A stretch of 64,000 nucleotides of DNA from Rhizobium sp. Root1212 (GTDB lineage Bacteria > Pseudomonadota > Alphaproteobacteria > Rhizobiales > Rhizobiaceae), in NCBI RefSeq assembly GCF_001424985.1, contig NZ_LMDA01000001.1, forward strand, positions 753,599 to 817,598. Reading direction: 5' to 3'. The notes under the pieces are model-generated. The model saw only the letters and a program-made list of their open reading frames with translations. It was not told where the DNA came from and did not search any database. Shown one piece after another: positions 18,154-27,017 of the stretch. Within the stretch, counting starts at the first letter, position 1. The number at the start of each line of letters is the position of its first letter. Made by a program: the position numbers and the translations under genes.

Positions 18154-19833
18154 TCAGGCGGCCTTTTCGGCGGCCCACTTGCGCAGGATCTTGGCAGCGC
18201 GTTCTTCGCTGATCTCCACCATGCGCGCCAGGCGCCGTTCGGGGCCTTCCTTGACGCGGCGGTTGAAGTCGTCGCCCTCGCCGAGGCTGAGCAGATCGTC
18301 GGTGCTGTCGAAGCCGAAATCCGAACCGAAGCCTTCCATGAGGGCGCCGCCTGCCGGAGCGCCGGTCGCCGGAGAGAAGTCGGGCAGTTCGAGGCCCACG
18401 GCCTCGTTCTCGCCGACCGCGCCGCCGTTGCCGCCGATGCCGAGCGAGCGAGCCAGGGGACGCATGCCCATCCAGACCACGAGGCCGGCGACCGCGACGA
18501 AGGCAAGCGCATTGATGATGCCGCCGAGATTGCGGGTGAGCGTTTCCATGATACCCGGACCGGCGACGGCCGTGTCGAGCAGCTGCGTATCGACGAAGTC
18601 CATGGCCGTCAGCGTGATCACGTCGCCGCGGGCAGCATCGAGGCCGACGGCGGACGCGACGATCTTCTGCATCTCCTGGATATAGGCGTCCATCTTCGCC
18701 TGATCGGCGGGCTCGCCAACCATGGCGGCGATGCGGCCGCGGTTGACGACGACGGCGACCGAGAGCTTTTCGACGCGGTAGCTGTTCTTGGTGGTGGCGA
18801 CCGTCTTCGAGTTGATCTCGTAGTTGGTCTGCTCTTCCTTCTTCTGGTTCTGGTCGCTCGACTGCTGGCCGGTGCCGCCCTGCGGCGCCTGCTGCGGAAC
18901 GTTCTGCTGGACGGTCGCGGCATTGTCGGGCTGGTTCTGGGTCGACTTCGCATCTTCCTTGGTGACGCGGGTGGAGCGCTCGACACGCGATTCAGGATCG
19001 TAGACGGTTTCCTGAATCTGCTGGCTGTCGGTGTTCAGCGTCGCCGTGACGCTGGCGCGGAAATTGTCCATGCCAAGGAAGGGCGCGAGCGCCTTGTCGA
19101 TGTTGCTTTCGACCTCGCCCTGCACCGACTGGACGATGGAGAGCGACTGGTTCATGGCGCTGTTGGCCGGGTCGTCGCCGGAGGCGAGCAACTGGCCGGA
19201 GGAATCGAGAATGGTCACGCCGTCGATATCGAGGCCGGGCACGGAAGAGGCGACCAGATGACGGATCGAGGCCGCAGCGTTGCGGCCGATCGTGGCGCTG
19301 GCACGGATCATGACGGAGGCCGTCGGTTTCTGCTCCGCCTTACGGAAGCTGCCGCGGTCGGCCATGACGATGTGGACGCGGGCGGCGGAGATGCCGGAAA
19401 TCTGCTGGATAGTGCGGGCGATTTCGCCTTCGAGCGCGCGGACGCGGGTAACTTCCTGCATGAACGAGGTGAGGCCGAGCGAGCCGACCTTGTCGAAGAG
19501 TTCGTAACCGGCATTGGCGCTGTTGGGCAGGCCACGCTCGGCGAGATAGAGGCGGGCCTTGCCGGTCATGCCGACCGGCACCTGCACGCTCGAACCATCA
19601 GGACCGACGTCGAATTCGATGTTGGCTTCGGCAAGCGCGACGCTGACCTGATTGAGGTCACTGCTTTCGAGCCCGACATAGAGGGTTTCATAGGCCGGTT
19701 TGTTGACGTAGATCCCGGCCGCAAGGACGATCCCGATCGCGACGATCCCGGCCGAGGCGAGCGCAACCAGCTTTCCCTTTCCAAGGGATGCCAGGTTCTT
19801 CGTAACCGACGAAAGTTGATCCAACAGATTCAT
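18154..19833 (-). CDS. fliF: Flagellar MS-ring protein FliF
   Basis: FliF forms the inner-membrane MS-ring, the first structure of the flagellum. The 559-residue product has an N-terminal membrane helix (about residues 21-43, LASAGIVAIGIVLAAGIYV), ring-building domains with YLAERGLPNSANAGYELFD and EGEIARTIQQISGISAARVH, and a second helix near residue 440. The C-terminal FliG-binding tail ends RAAKILRKWAAEKAA. The ATG at 19833 (MNLLDQL) is chosen over an upstream frame start at 19890. A 253-base spacer separates it from cheT and contains a motif shared with the flgF operon (19983-19997). Confidence 0.97.
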   Translation of the reverse strand: MNLLDQLSSVTKNLASLGKGKLVALASAGIVAIGIVLAAGIYVNKPAYETLYVGLESSDLNQVSVALAEANIEFDVGPDGSSVQVPVGMTGKARLYLAERGLPNSANAGYELFDKVGSLGLTSFMQEVTRVRALEGEIARTIQQISGISAARVHIVMADRGSFRKAEQKPTASVMIRASATIGRNAAASIRHLVASSVPGLDIDGVTILDSSGQLLASGDDPANSAMNQSLSIVQSVQGEVESNIDKALAPFLGMDNFRASVTATLNTDSQQIQETVYDPESRVERSTRVTKEDAKSTQNQPDNAATVQQNVPQQAPQGGTGQQSSDQNQKKEEQTNYEINSKTVATTKNSYRVEKLSVAVVVNRGRIAAMVGEPADQAKMDAYIQEMQKIVASAVGLDAARGDVITLTAMDFVDTQLLDTAVAGPGIMETLTRNLGGIINALAFVAVAGLVVWMGMRPLARSLGIGGNGGAVGENEAVGLELPDFSPATGAPAGGALMEGFGSDFGFDSTDDLLSLGEGDDFNRRVKEGPERRLARMVEISEERAAKILRKWAAEKAA

Positions 19834-20086
19834 TCTGTGTCCGCACCCTGTAACGCATGGTCCGTTCGAGCAACATCGCTCCGGTGTCATGCGAGTTCAA
19901 AACATTCGGGTCTGGATGTGCGGCAATGCCGATCAGGCAGCGCACGATCCACCAGTCCCGTTTGGCACACTAGGTGACGAAACTTGCGCGAACTTGTCTT
20001 TTTGGCTGTTTCATGAGGTTTGGCGGGAAAACGTCAGGTTGTGGCAAATTCCCCGTTCTCCCCCGCGAGGAGAAGGAAAAACACTC

Positions 20087-20479
20087 TCAGAAGAACTCGA
20101 AATCGCCGGCAGCCTGGGTGAGCGGCTGGGAGTGGCCGTGGCGCGGGGCGTTTTTGCCGAGCGAGCGCTGCATGTCGGCAAGCTTCACGAGATTGACGGC
20201 GGTGGTGATATCCACCAGCCATTCCTGCGGAATAGTGCCGGTGACGGTATCGATGAACTCGGCAAGGCCGCGGGTCTTCTGCACGGCAAGGTCGATGCCT
20301 TGCAGCAGCTTGACGCGGTCGGGAGAGGTTGCGGCTGCCTCTTCCTCGATCTCGCCGAGCATCGGCTCGATGCGCTCGATGAGATAGGCGACATCGTGCA
20401 GTTCGGAAACGATCCGCATCATGACATCGGCCAGTGCCTCGTCTGCCAGGGGAACCTTCATATTCACATTCGTCTGCAT
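20087..20479 (-). CDS. cheT: CheT, CheZ-like chemotaxis protein
   Basis: A 130-residue helical protein at the last position of the che operon, where rhizobia encode CheT, described in Sinorhizobium as a phosphatase-type signal-termination protein. A DLAVQ pentad (Asp63 to Gln67) fits the DxxxQ arrangement used by CheZ phosphatases. The C-terminus GDFEFF resembles the SIEFF end of CheD. The start at 20479 (MQTNVNMKVP) has GGGGAAG just upstream; a longer frame to 20527 exists. The assignment rests on position, size and this motif. Confidence 0.78.
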   Translation of the reverse strand: MQTNVNMKVPLADEALADVMMRIVSELHDVAYLIERIEPMLGEIEEEAAATSPDRVKLLQGIDLAVQKTRGLAEFIDTVTGTIPQEWLVDITTAVNLVKLADMQRSLGKNAPRHGHSQPLTQAAGDFEFF

Positions 20480-20552
20480 TCTCTTCCCCACACTGGCAGG
20501 AGCGTGGCCCCCGCATTCTTCCGGCATGCGTCGCGATCTTCGAGCCGAAGGC

Positions 20553-21107
20553 TCAGAAGAATTCGATGGAATTGTCCGCCGGCTTCGGCGCGACGACGGG
20601 ACGCTGCTCCAGCGCCACGGTCTTCTGCGTTTCGACGCCGGTCAGGGCATATTGACGGGCACGGCCGCTGAGCGGCCAGTATTCGAGCTTGCGCCCGTGA
20701 TCGCCGCCGGTGCTCTCGCCGACGATCCTGATGCCTTCATCCATCAGGAACTGGCGCGCGAACATGGCATTCTGCTCGCCGACATTGGAGAAGCGCGCAA
20801 TCGTCTTGGCCCCGCCGAAGATCTTGGCCTCCAGACGATCGCGACGCGCGCCCTTTTTCAGCAGGCCGTTGATCAGAAGCTCCATCAGGTGCACCCCGTA
20901 GCGGGTCGCATCCCCGCCGGAGGAAATCGCATCTGCGGAACCCGGAAGCAGAAAGTGGTTCATGCCGCCGACACCCGCGACCGGATCACGCATGCACGCT
21001 GCAACACAGGAGCCAAGGATGGTCGACAATACTACATCTGGATCATTGACCACCTTGAATTCGCCCTGGATGACATGCACGCGTCTGGTCGCGGTATCCG
21101 ATATCAT
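20553..21107 (-). CDS. cheD: Chemoreceptor glutamine deamidase CheD
   Basis: CheD deamidates glutamines on chemoreceptors and tunes adaptation. The 184-residue product has the catalytic cysteine in LGSCVAACM (Cys34) and the conserved [10 protein letters not shown] with His51, followed by [19 protein letters not shown] and the KIFGGA motif. It overlaps cheY2 by four bases. The extended, Pro-rich tail after residue 165 ends NSIEFF. Confidence 0.96.
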   Translation of the reverse strand: MISDTATRRVHVIQGEFKVVNDPDVVLSTILGSCVAACMRDPVAGVGGMNHFLLPGSADAISSGGDATRYGVHLMELLINGLLKKGARRDRLEAKIFGGAKTIARFSNVGEQNAMFARQFLMDEGIRIVGESTGGDHGRKLEYWPLSGRARQYALTGVETQKTVALEQRPVVAPKPADNSIEFF

Positions 21108-21493
21108 TTCAACGCCCCGAACACGGCTTCGATAGCCGCTTTCATCTTTTCGATGGTGAACGGCTTGGCCAGAACGTTGTTGGCGCCAAGGGCCGCAGCC
21201 TTCGTCACCAGCGCGCGGTCGCCCTGGGCCGTGAGAATGATGAAGGCCGCCTTCTTGGTCGCCGGGTTGGCCCGGACAGCCTGCAGGAAGCCGAGACCAT
21301 CCATCTTCGGCATGTTGAAGTCGGAGATCACCAGATGGTGCGGCTGCGTGGTCATGATCTTCAGACCCTGCTCGCCGTCGCCGGCCGCCGTGATCTGCTT
21401 GAAGCCCAGCTGCTGCAGGGCATCACCCAGGAGCAGGCGGCTGGTGACCTGATCGTCCACGATCAAAACTTTGATTTTCTCGGCGATAGACAT
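21104..21493 (-). CDS. cheY2: Chemotaxis response regulator CheY2
   Basis: CheY2 is the main motor-binding response regulator in rhizobia with two CheYs. The 129-residue receiver has the acidic pocket VDD (residues 12-14), phospho-acceptor Asp58 in [10 protein letters not shown], and the conserved Lys in NVLAKPFT. It lies between cheB and cheD, the standard cheY2 position, and touches cheB end to start. Confidence 0.96.
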   Translation of the reverse strand: MSIAEKIKVLIVDDQVTSRLLLGDALQQLGFKQITAAGDGEQGLKIMTTQPHHLVISDFNMPKMDGLGFLQAVRANPATKKAAFIILTAQGDRALVTKAAALGANNVLAKPFTIEKMKAAIEAVFGALK

Positions 21494-22549
21494 TTATTCA
21501 CTTCCTTCTCTTCGGGCGCTGGTGCTTTTCAAGACTTCTTCCCCGATCGAGTTGAGGGGCAATTGGGTTTCGACAGCGCCCAGCTCGTGGGCCACTCTCG
21601 GCATCCCATACACGACGCAGGTTTTTTCATTCTGACCGAAGGTGCGCGCACCTGCATGGCGCATCTTCAGGAGACCGGATGCGCCGTCACGGCCCATACC
21701 GGTCAGGATCACACCGACCGCATTGCGGCCGGCGAGTTCGGCGACTGAATCGAACAGCACGTCCACGGAGGGACGGTGGCCGTTCACCGGCTCGCGCTCG
21801 ACGAGCCGGCAGCAGGGCGCGGACGGGTTCACGACCGTCAGGTGACGTTCGCCGCCCGGCGCCAGATAGACCTTGCCGACTTCCAGCCGCGCTCCGTCCG
21901 TCGCTTCCGCCACCGTCGGCGCGCAGAGGCGGTTCAGCCGCTCGGCGAAGCTTTTGGTGAAGGTGGGCGGCATGTGCTGCGTAATCACCGTCGGCGGGCA
22001 ATTGGCCGGAAACTTCTGCAACACCGCGATCAGCGCCTCGACGCCGCCGGTCGAAGCGCCGATAGCGACGATCTTGCGGCTGGCACGATAGTCCGTGGCA
22101 TTGTTGTTGGCGGCCGCAGGTGCTGCCGCCTTGTTGCCGGAGATGATGAACTTGCGCTGCGAGCGCGCCGCCGCCTTCACCTTTTCGGCAAGATCGGCGA
22201 ACGGGTGCGGATCGCCGGGCAGCGGCTTTCCGACACAATCGAACGCACCGATCTCCAGCGCCGCGATCGAGGCTTCCGCGCCCCTGTGCGTCAGCGTCGA
22301 GACCATGATCACCGGCATGGGCCGCAGACGCATGATTTTTTCGAGGAATTCGAGGCCGTTCATGTTCGGCATCTCGATATCGAGCGTCACGACGTCGGGA
22401 TCAAGCTCCTTGATCGCCTGCCGTGCCTGCATCGCATCGGCCGCCTGGCCGACGACGGTGACGGCCGGATCGGCATTCAGGATAGCCGTGATCAATCCGC
22501 GCATCGTAGCGGAATCGTCGACGACGAGAACTCGTGCCTGTGCTGTCAT
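21494..22549 (-). CDS. cheB: Chemoreceptor methylesterase/response regulator CheB
   Basis: CheB removes methyl groups from receptors when phosphorylated by CheA. The 351-residue product has a receiver domain with Asp57 ([11 protein letters not shown]) and a C-terminal methylesterase domain with Ser166 in IGASTGG, His192 in TQHMPP, and a catalytic Asp in GMGRDGA. A short Ala/Asn-rich linker joins the two. It overlaps cheR by one base. Confidence 0.97.
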   Translation of the reverse strand: MTAQARVLVVDDSATMRGLITAILNADPAVTVVGQAADAMQARQAIKELDPDVVTLDIEMPNMNGLEFLEKIMRLRPMPVIMVSTLTHRGAEASIAALEIGAFDCVGKPLPGDPHPFADLAEKVKAAARSQRKFIISGNKAAAPAAANNNATDYRASRKIVAIGASTGGVEALIAVLQKFPANCPPTVITQHMPPTFTKSFAERLNRLCAPTVAEATDGARLEVGKVYLAPGGERHLTVVNPSAPCCRLVEREPVNGHRPSVDVLFDSVAELAGRNAVGVILTGMGRDGASGLLKMRHAGARTFGQNEKTCVVYGMPRVAHELGAVETQLPLNSIGEEVLKSTSARREGSE

Positions 22550-23451
22550 CAGCGCCCTCCGTTTCCGCGACCCGTATAGCGATAGGTCGTGATACCGATG
22601 TTGTCGAAGACACCCTTGGCATCACCGGAAACGCGTTCCGAGTGGCCGATGTAGAGGTGCCCTTTCGGCTGCAGCATGCCGGCAAAACGTGACCAAATCT
22701 TCATCTGCGTGGGCTCGTCGAAGTAAATAACCACGTTTCTGCAGAAGATGACGTCGAAAAGCCCCTTGAACGGCCATTGGGCCATGAGATTCAGTTCATT
22801 GAAGGTTATCAGACGCTTAACACGGTCATCGACCTGCCACTTCTGGCGGCCGGCGGCATTCGTTTCGGAAAACCACTGCTTGCGCATGGCCGGATTGACC
22901 GATTCCAGAGCGGTCGCGTCATAGGCGCCGGCGCGGGCGATGGCGAGGATCTTCGGATCGATATCGGTCGCCAGGATCTTGATGTCGTAATCGGCCGCAT
23001 TCGGCATCATCGAGAGCACGGTGAGCGCGATCGAATAGGGCTCCTGCCCGTCCGAACAGGCCGCCGACCAGATGCGCACCCGGCCGCCGTTGCGGGCCTG
23101 CGCCAAAAGCTGCGGCAGCACGTCCGACTTCATGTGGTCGAAGTGATGGTTCTCGCGGAAGAAGCGTGTGAAGTTGGTCGTCAGGTGCGAGAGCATGTCG
23201 CGGCGCTCGGCGGCACCGGCCGGCGATGCCACGAGCTGGCAATACTCCCGGAAGCCCTTGAGACCCAGATTGCGGATATGCTTCGACAGCCGCGAATAGA
23301 CGAGCGACGCCTTCGATTCATTGAGGTAGATGCCGGCATCGGCATAGATCATCGCAGCGATCTCGGCGAGGTCGCGGCGGGTCAGCGGGTATTCGCCGCT
23401 GGCCAGGCACTCGTCCGGGGACTGTCTGCTATCAAAGGCGGGCATGCTCAT
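22549..23451 (-). CDS. cheR: Chemoreceptor methyltransferase CheR
   Basis: CheR methylates chemoreceptor glutamates using S-adenosylmethionine. The 300-residue product has the N-terminal helical domain ([19 protein letters not shown]), the [12 protein letters not shown] segment, the SAM-binding [15 protein letters not shown], and [15 protein letters not shown]. Size and motif order are typical. It overlaps cheW by four bases. Confidence 0.97.
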   Translation of the reverse strand: MSMPAFDSRQSPDECLASGEYPLTRRDLAEIAAMIYADAGIYLNESKASLVYSRLSKHIRNLGLKGFREYCQLVASPAGAAERRDMLSHLTTNFTRFFRENHHFDHMKSDVLPQLLAQARNGGRVRIWSAACSDGQEPYSIALTVLSMMPNAADYDIKILATDIDPKILAIARAGAYDATALESVNPAMRKQWFSETNAAGRQKWQVDDRVKRLITFNELNLMAQWPFKGLFDVIFCRNVVIYFDEPTQMKIWSRFAGMLQPKGHLYIGHSERVSGDAKGVFDNIGITTYRYTGRGNGGR

Positions 23452-23915
23452 GCAGCTTCACTTTCCATGTGGGGGAAGATCGCCTCGAGTTCGATGAGGC
23501 AGATCATCCGCTTGTCGATCGCCAGCACCCCGCGGGCAAAGGTACGTTCGAAATCCGAGGACACATCCGGCGTCGGCTGGATGATGTCGTCGGTGACAGT
23601 CAGGATGTCCGACACCGCCTCGACCAGAAGGCCGACGATCCTGTCGGCGATCTGTGCGACGATGATGACGTGGCGCACGGTCGGCTCGGCCGGCTTCATG
23701 CCGAGGCGCGCGGCGAGATCGACGATCGGCAGCACCGCGCCGCGCAGATTGAGGACCCCAAGGACGTAAGGGGGCGTGTGCGGCATCGGCGTGGCTGGGC
23801 TCCAGCCGCGGATTTCGCGCACCGACATGATATTGACGCAGAATTCCTGATCGCCGATCCGAAACGCGATCAGCTCGCGGCCGCCATTGGTCAGATTTTT
23901 TGCGAGAGACGTCAT
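23448..23915 (-). CDS. cheW: Chemotaxis coupling protein CheW
   Basis: CheW joins receptors to the kinase CheA. The 155-residue product is a single CheW domain with [20 protein letters not shown], the conserved [17 protein letters not shown] block, and [16 protein letters not shown]. It lies six bases after the cheA stop and overlaps cheR. Confidence 0.97.
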   Translation of the reverse strand: MTSLAKNLTNGGRELIAFRIGDQEFCVNIMSVREIRGWSPATPMPHTPPYVLGVLNLRGAVLPIVDLAARLGMKPAEPTVRHVIIVAQIADRIVGLLVEAVSDILTVTDDIIQPTPDVSSDFERTFARGVLAIDKRMICLIELEAIFPHMESEAA

Positions 23916-23921
23916 GTGTTC

Positions 23922-26213
23922 TTACCCTGCGGCAGCCAAGGAGATTTCGGGTTTCAGGGGCTGGCCGCGCGATGCCGAGACCACGGCATCGACGTCCAGG
24001 ATGAGGGCCACGCGGCCGTCGCCGAGAATGGTCGCGGCGGCGATGCCGGGCACGTGGGTATAGTTGGCTTCCAGGCTCTTGATGACGACCTGACGCTGCC
24101 CCTGGATCGCATCGACCATGAGGGCGCGCTGGCCGCCGCCTTCCGATTCCACCAGAAGGGCGACACCTTCGACCGGGTTTGCCTGCGTGGCGCGGAAGTT
24201 GAGGATGCGGCCGACATCGACCAGCGGGCAGAAGGAGTTGCGGATCGAGATGAGCCGCTGACTGGCGCCGAAGGAGTGAATGGCGGAGGCTTCCGGCTGC
24301 AGCGTCTCGACGATGGCCGTCAACGGCACGACCAGCGTCTGGCCGGCAACCGTGACCACCATGCCGTCGAGGACAGCGAGCGTCAGCGGCAGGCTCATGG
24401 TGAAGACCGAGCCCTGGCCCGGCTTCGACGAGATGTTGATGCGGCCGCCCAGCGCCTGGATCGAGCGCTTGACGACGTCCATGCCGACGCCACGGCCGGA
24501 CAGGTCCGACACCTTGTCGGCGGTTGAGAAGCCGGCGTGGAAGATCAGGTTGTCGATTTCCTCGTCCGACAGGTTGGCGTCTGCCGCGATCAGGTCGTTG
24601 TCGATCGCCTTCTGGCGGACCTTCTCGCGGTTGATGCCGGCGCCGTCGTCGGCAAGCTCGATGACGATGCGGCCCGAGCGATGCTTCGCGGTGAGGCGAA
24701 CCGTGCCTTCCGGGTTCTTGCCCTGCGCGATGCGCTTTTCGGGCATTTCCAGACCGTGGTCGACGGCATTGCGGATCATGTGGGTCAGCGGCTCGGCCAG
24801 CTTGTCGATGACCGTCTTATCGACTTCGGTGTTTTCGCCTTCGGTGATCAGGCGCACCGACTTGCCGGTGATATCGGCGATTTCGCGGACTGTACGGGCC
24901 ATGCGCTGGAACACCGGCTTGACCGGCTGCGCGCGGATTGCCATGACCGAATCCTGGATCTCGCGGGTGAGCTGCTGCAGCTCTTCGAGACCCATATTGA
25001 TCGAGGACGTGCCATTGGCGTCGTTTTCAATGACGCTCTGGGAGAGCATGGCCTGGTTGATGACAAGCTCGCCGACGAGGTTGATCAGGCGGTCGACGCG
25101 GTCGAGATCGACGCGAATGGTCTGGCCGGCGGCGGAGGCGGCCTGGGCCGTGTTCTGGGCGGCAGCAGCGGCCGGAGCGGCGGCAGCCTTGGTCTCGGCC
25201 GGCGCGCGCGAAGCGGCGCTGGCGATCTGTACGACATTGCTGGCGACTTCGGCTGCCGAAACGGCGGCAGCGGCGATCTGCTCCTCTTCCTCGGCAATGC
25301 CGATCGGGCCGGCCGGCTCCTCGTCGAGAATGGAAAGATCGAACGGCACCGGCTGCATCGGCAGCTCTTCGCCAGCCTCGGCCGAGGTATCCTCGGCCGT
25401 GGTGATTTCAAGCTCGCAGTCCCACTCGGCAAATTCGAACACCGCGCGGATCGCGTCTTCGCCCTTGTCCGACGTGATCGAGATCTTCCAGCTGAAATAG
25501 GCCGCTTCCGGGTCCATCTGCTCCAACGACGGCAGGGCATCCATGTTGCAGTGGATGCTCATCTCGCCGAGGCGGGAGAGGTCGCGCAGCAGAAGGGCCG
25601 CTTCGTTGCCCTTGGAATAAAGGTCGGATTTCGGCTTGAAGCTGATCTCGTAGGTCGGGGCGACCATGATCACCTCTTCCTCTTCGCCGCCGAAGTCGTC
25701 GAAGGAAAAGGTGACCGGGACGAAGCCCTCCTCATTCGGCACCGGAGCCGGGGCGGGCGCGGCTGCTTTCGGTGCCGGCGCCTTCGCAGCGGGAGCTTTG
25801 GCGGCCGGGGCTTCGGCGGCGGGCGGCGCCTCGCCGTTTGCCAAAGCTTCCAGCTCGCGGATCAACTGCTTGCTGCGAGCCTGATCGACGCTGCCGCCGT
25901 CGCGGGCGACATTCGTCAGGTCGGCCAGTACGTCGGCCGACTTCAGCATCACCTTCAGGACGTCCTGGGTCGGTTCCAGCCGGTTCGAACGAACGCAGTC
26001 GAGGGTGGTCTCGAACACGTGGGCGAAAGAGACGAGGTCGTCGAGGCCGAAAGCGCCGGCGCCACCCTTGATCGAGTGGACCGCGCGGAACACCGCGTTG
26101 ACCGTTTCCGGATCACGGTCGCCGTCATTCAGCCGCAGAAGACCCGATTCCAGTTCGGCGAGCTGCTCTTCGCACTCCTGGAAGAAGATCTCTTTGATTT
26201 CGTTCATATCCAT
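23922..26213 (-). CDS. cheA: Chemotaxis histidine kinase CheA
   Basis: CheA autophosphorylates in response to receptors and passes phosphate to CheY1, CheY2 and CheB. The 763-residue product has the P1 Hpt domain with phospho-acceptor His46 (VHSIKGGAGAFG), a long Ala/Pro/Lys linker near residues 133-160, a response-regulator-binding region, the dimerisation domain starting near residue 370 (AGQTIRVDLDRVDRLINLVG), the ATPase domain with MIRNAVDHGLE, DDGAGINRE and GRGVGMDVV, and a C-terminal CheW-like domain. It is longer than the 654-residue enteric CheA because of extra linkers. Confidence 0.98.
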   Translation of the reverse strand: MDMNEIKEIFFQECEEQLAELESGLLRLNDGDRDPETVNAVFRAVHSIKGGAGAFGLDDLVSFAHVFETTLDCVRSNRLEPTQDVLKVMLKSADVLADLTNVARDGGSVDQARSKQLIRELEALANGEAPPAAEAPAAKAPAAKAPAPKAAAPAPAPVPNEEGFVPVTFSFDDFGGEEEEVIMVAPTYEISFKPKSDLYSKGNEAALLLRDLSRLGEMSIHCNMDALPSLEQMDPEAAYFSWKISITSDKGEDAIRAVFEFAEWDCELEITTAEDTSAEAGEELPMQPVPFDLSILDEEPAGPIGIAEEEEQIAAAAVSAAEVASNVVQIASAASRAPAETKAAAAPAAAAAQNTAQAASAAGQTIRVDLDRVDRLINLVGELVINQAMLSQSVIENDANGTSSINMGLEELQQLTREIQDSVMAIRAQPVKPVFQRMARTVREIADITGKSVRLITEGENTEVDKTVIDKLAEPLTHMIRNAVDHGLEMPEKRIAQGKNPEGTVRLTAKHRSGRIVIELADDGAGINREKVRQKAIDNDLIAADANLSDEEIDNLIFHAGFSTADKVSDLSGRGVGMDVVKRSIQALGGRINISSKPGQGSVFTMSLPLTLAVLDGMVVTVAGQTLVVPLTAIVETLQPEASAIHSFGASQRLISIRNSFCPLVDVGRILNFRATQANPVEGVALLVESEGGGQRALMVDAIQGQRQVVIKSLEANYTHVPGIAAATILGDGRVALILDVDAVVSASRGQPLKPEISLAAAG

Positions 26214-26233
26214 GGCTGGAAATCCTGGTGAGG

Positions 26234-26599
26234 TTAGGCGGTTACGCGCTCGATGGCATCGATCAGCTTGGTCGGGTCGAACGGCTTGACGATCCAGCCG
26301 GTCGCGCCGGCCTGGCGGGCGCGGTTCTTCTTTTCGGCATCGCTTTCCGTGGTCAGGACAAGGATCGGAATGGCCCGGTATTTTTCATTGCGGCGAACGC
26401 CTTCGATGAAGCCGAAACCATCCAGACGGGGCATGTTGATATCCGTGACGATGACGTCGGGATTGGCTTCTTCCAGCACTTCCAGACCCTCGACGCCGTC
26501 TTCGGCCTGGATGGTCTCGAAACCGGCATTGTTCAGCGTCACGAGCAGCATGTTCCTGATCGTGCGGCTGTCGTCGACTGTCAGAACTTTCTTCTTCAT
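26234..26599 (-). CDS. cheY1: Chemotaxis response regulator CheY1
   Basis: CheY1 acts as a phosphate sink in rhizobial chemotaxis, draining CheY2. The 121-residue receiver has the VDD pocket (residues 8-10), Asp53 as phospho-acceptor (TDINMPRLDG), and the conserved Lys in WIVKPFDP. It lies between cheS and cheA, the standard place for cheY1. Confidence 0.94.
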   Translation of the reverse strand: MKKKVLTVDDSRTIRNMLLVTLNNAGFETIQAEDGVEGLEVLEEANPDVIVTDINMPRLDGFGFIEGVRRNEKYRAIPILVLTTESDAEKKNRARQAGATGWIVKPFDPTKLIDAIERVTA

Positions 26600-26602
26600 G
26601 GC

Positions 26603-26896
26603 TCAAATCTCCTTTGCCATCAGGTGATCGATGTTCACCCCGATGAGCTGTGTTGTCTTTGCGAATGCGTCCGACACCTTGGAGAAGGTGAAGGCTTGGC
26701 TGTCTGCTTCCCAGCTCTTTGCGCCGGCCATCAGCACCTGCACGCAGAGCGTTCCGACGCGCTCGACCGCCGAGGCGTCGATGACCACACCGCTGCCGCG
26801 CAGGCCCATGAGCTTGCCGTGCAGCGCCTGCGCCTCGTTGAGATCGAGAACCGGTGCCAGGCTTAATTTTTTGGGAGCGGCCTTCTTTGCTGCCAT
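26603..26896 (-). CDS. cheS: CheS, STAS-domain chemotaxis protein
   Basis: In Sinorhizobium, CheS binds CheA and speeds loss of phosphate from CheY1. The 97-residue product from the ATG at 26896 (MAAKKAAPKK) has exactly the length reported for CheS and a STAS-like fold pattern (GSGVVIDASAVERVGTLCVQ followed by VLMAGAKSWEADS). The open frame extends 12 codons upstream to 26932, with weaker support. It begins the run of core che genes directly after the receptor gene. Confidence 0.85.
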   Translation of the reverse strand: MAAKKAAPKKLSLAPVLDLNEAQALHGKLMGLRGSGVVIDASAVERVGTLCVQVLMAGAKSWEADSQAFTFSKVSDAFAKTTQLIGVNIDHLMAKEI

Positions 26897-27017
26897 CTCT
26901 ATTTTCCTTGTCTTCCTGAGAGGAGAATGCACTGCTGGTTCAAGCGTGTGGGCCGGGCGGGACCGCGCGGCTGGGAATGGAGCGAGGCAGGCTTAAGCCC
27001 ATGCTTGCGGCGGATCG

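Noticed and set aside
17953-19977. 674-codon open frame on the plus strand opposite fliF
   Set aside because: It is a shadow of fliF with low-complexity composition and no recognisable domain; it also spans the terminator.
24537-26231. 564-codon plus-strand frame opposite cheA
   Set aside because: It is an antisense shadow; cheA has complete kinase motifs on the other strand.
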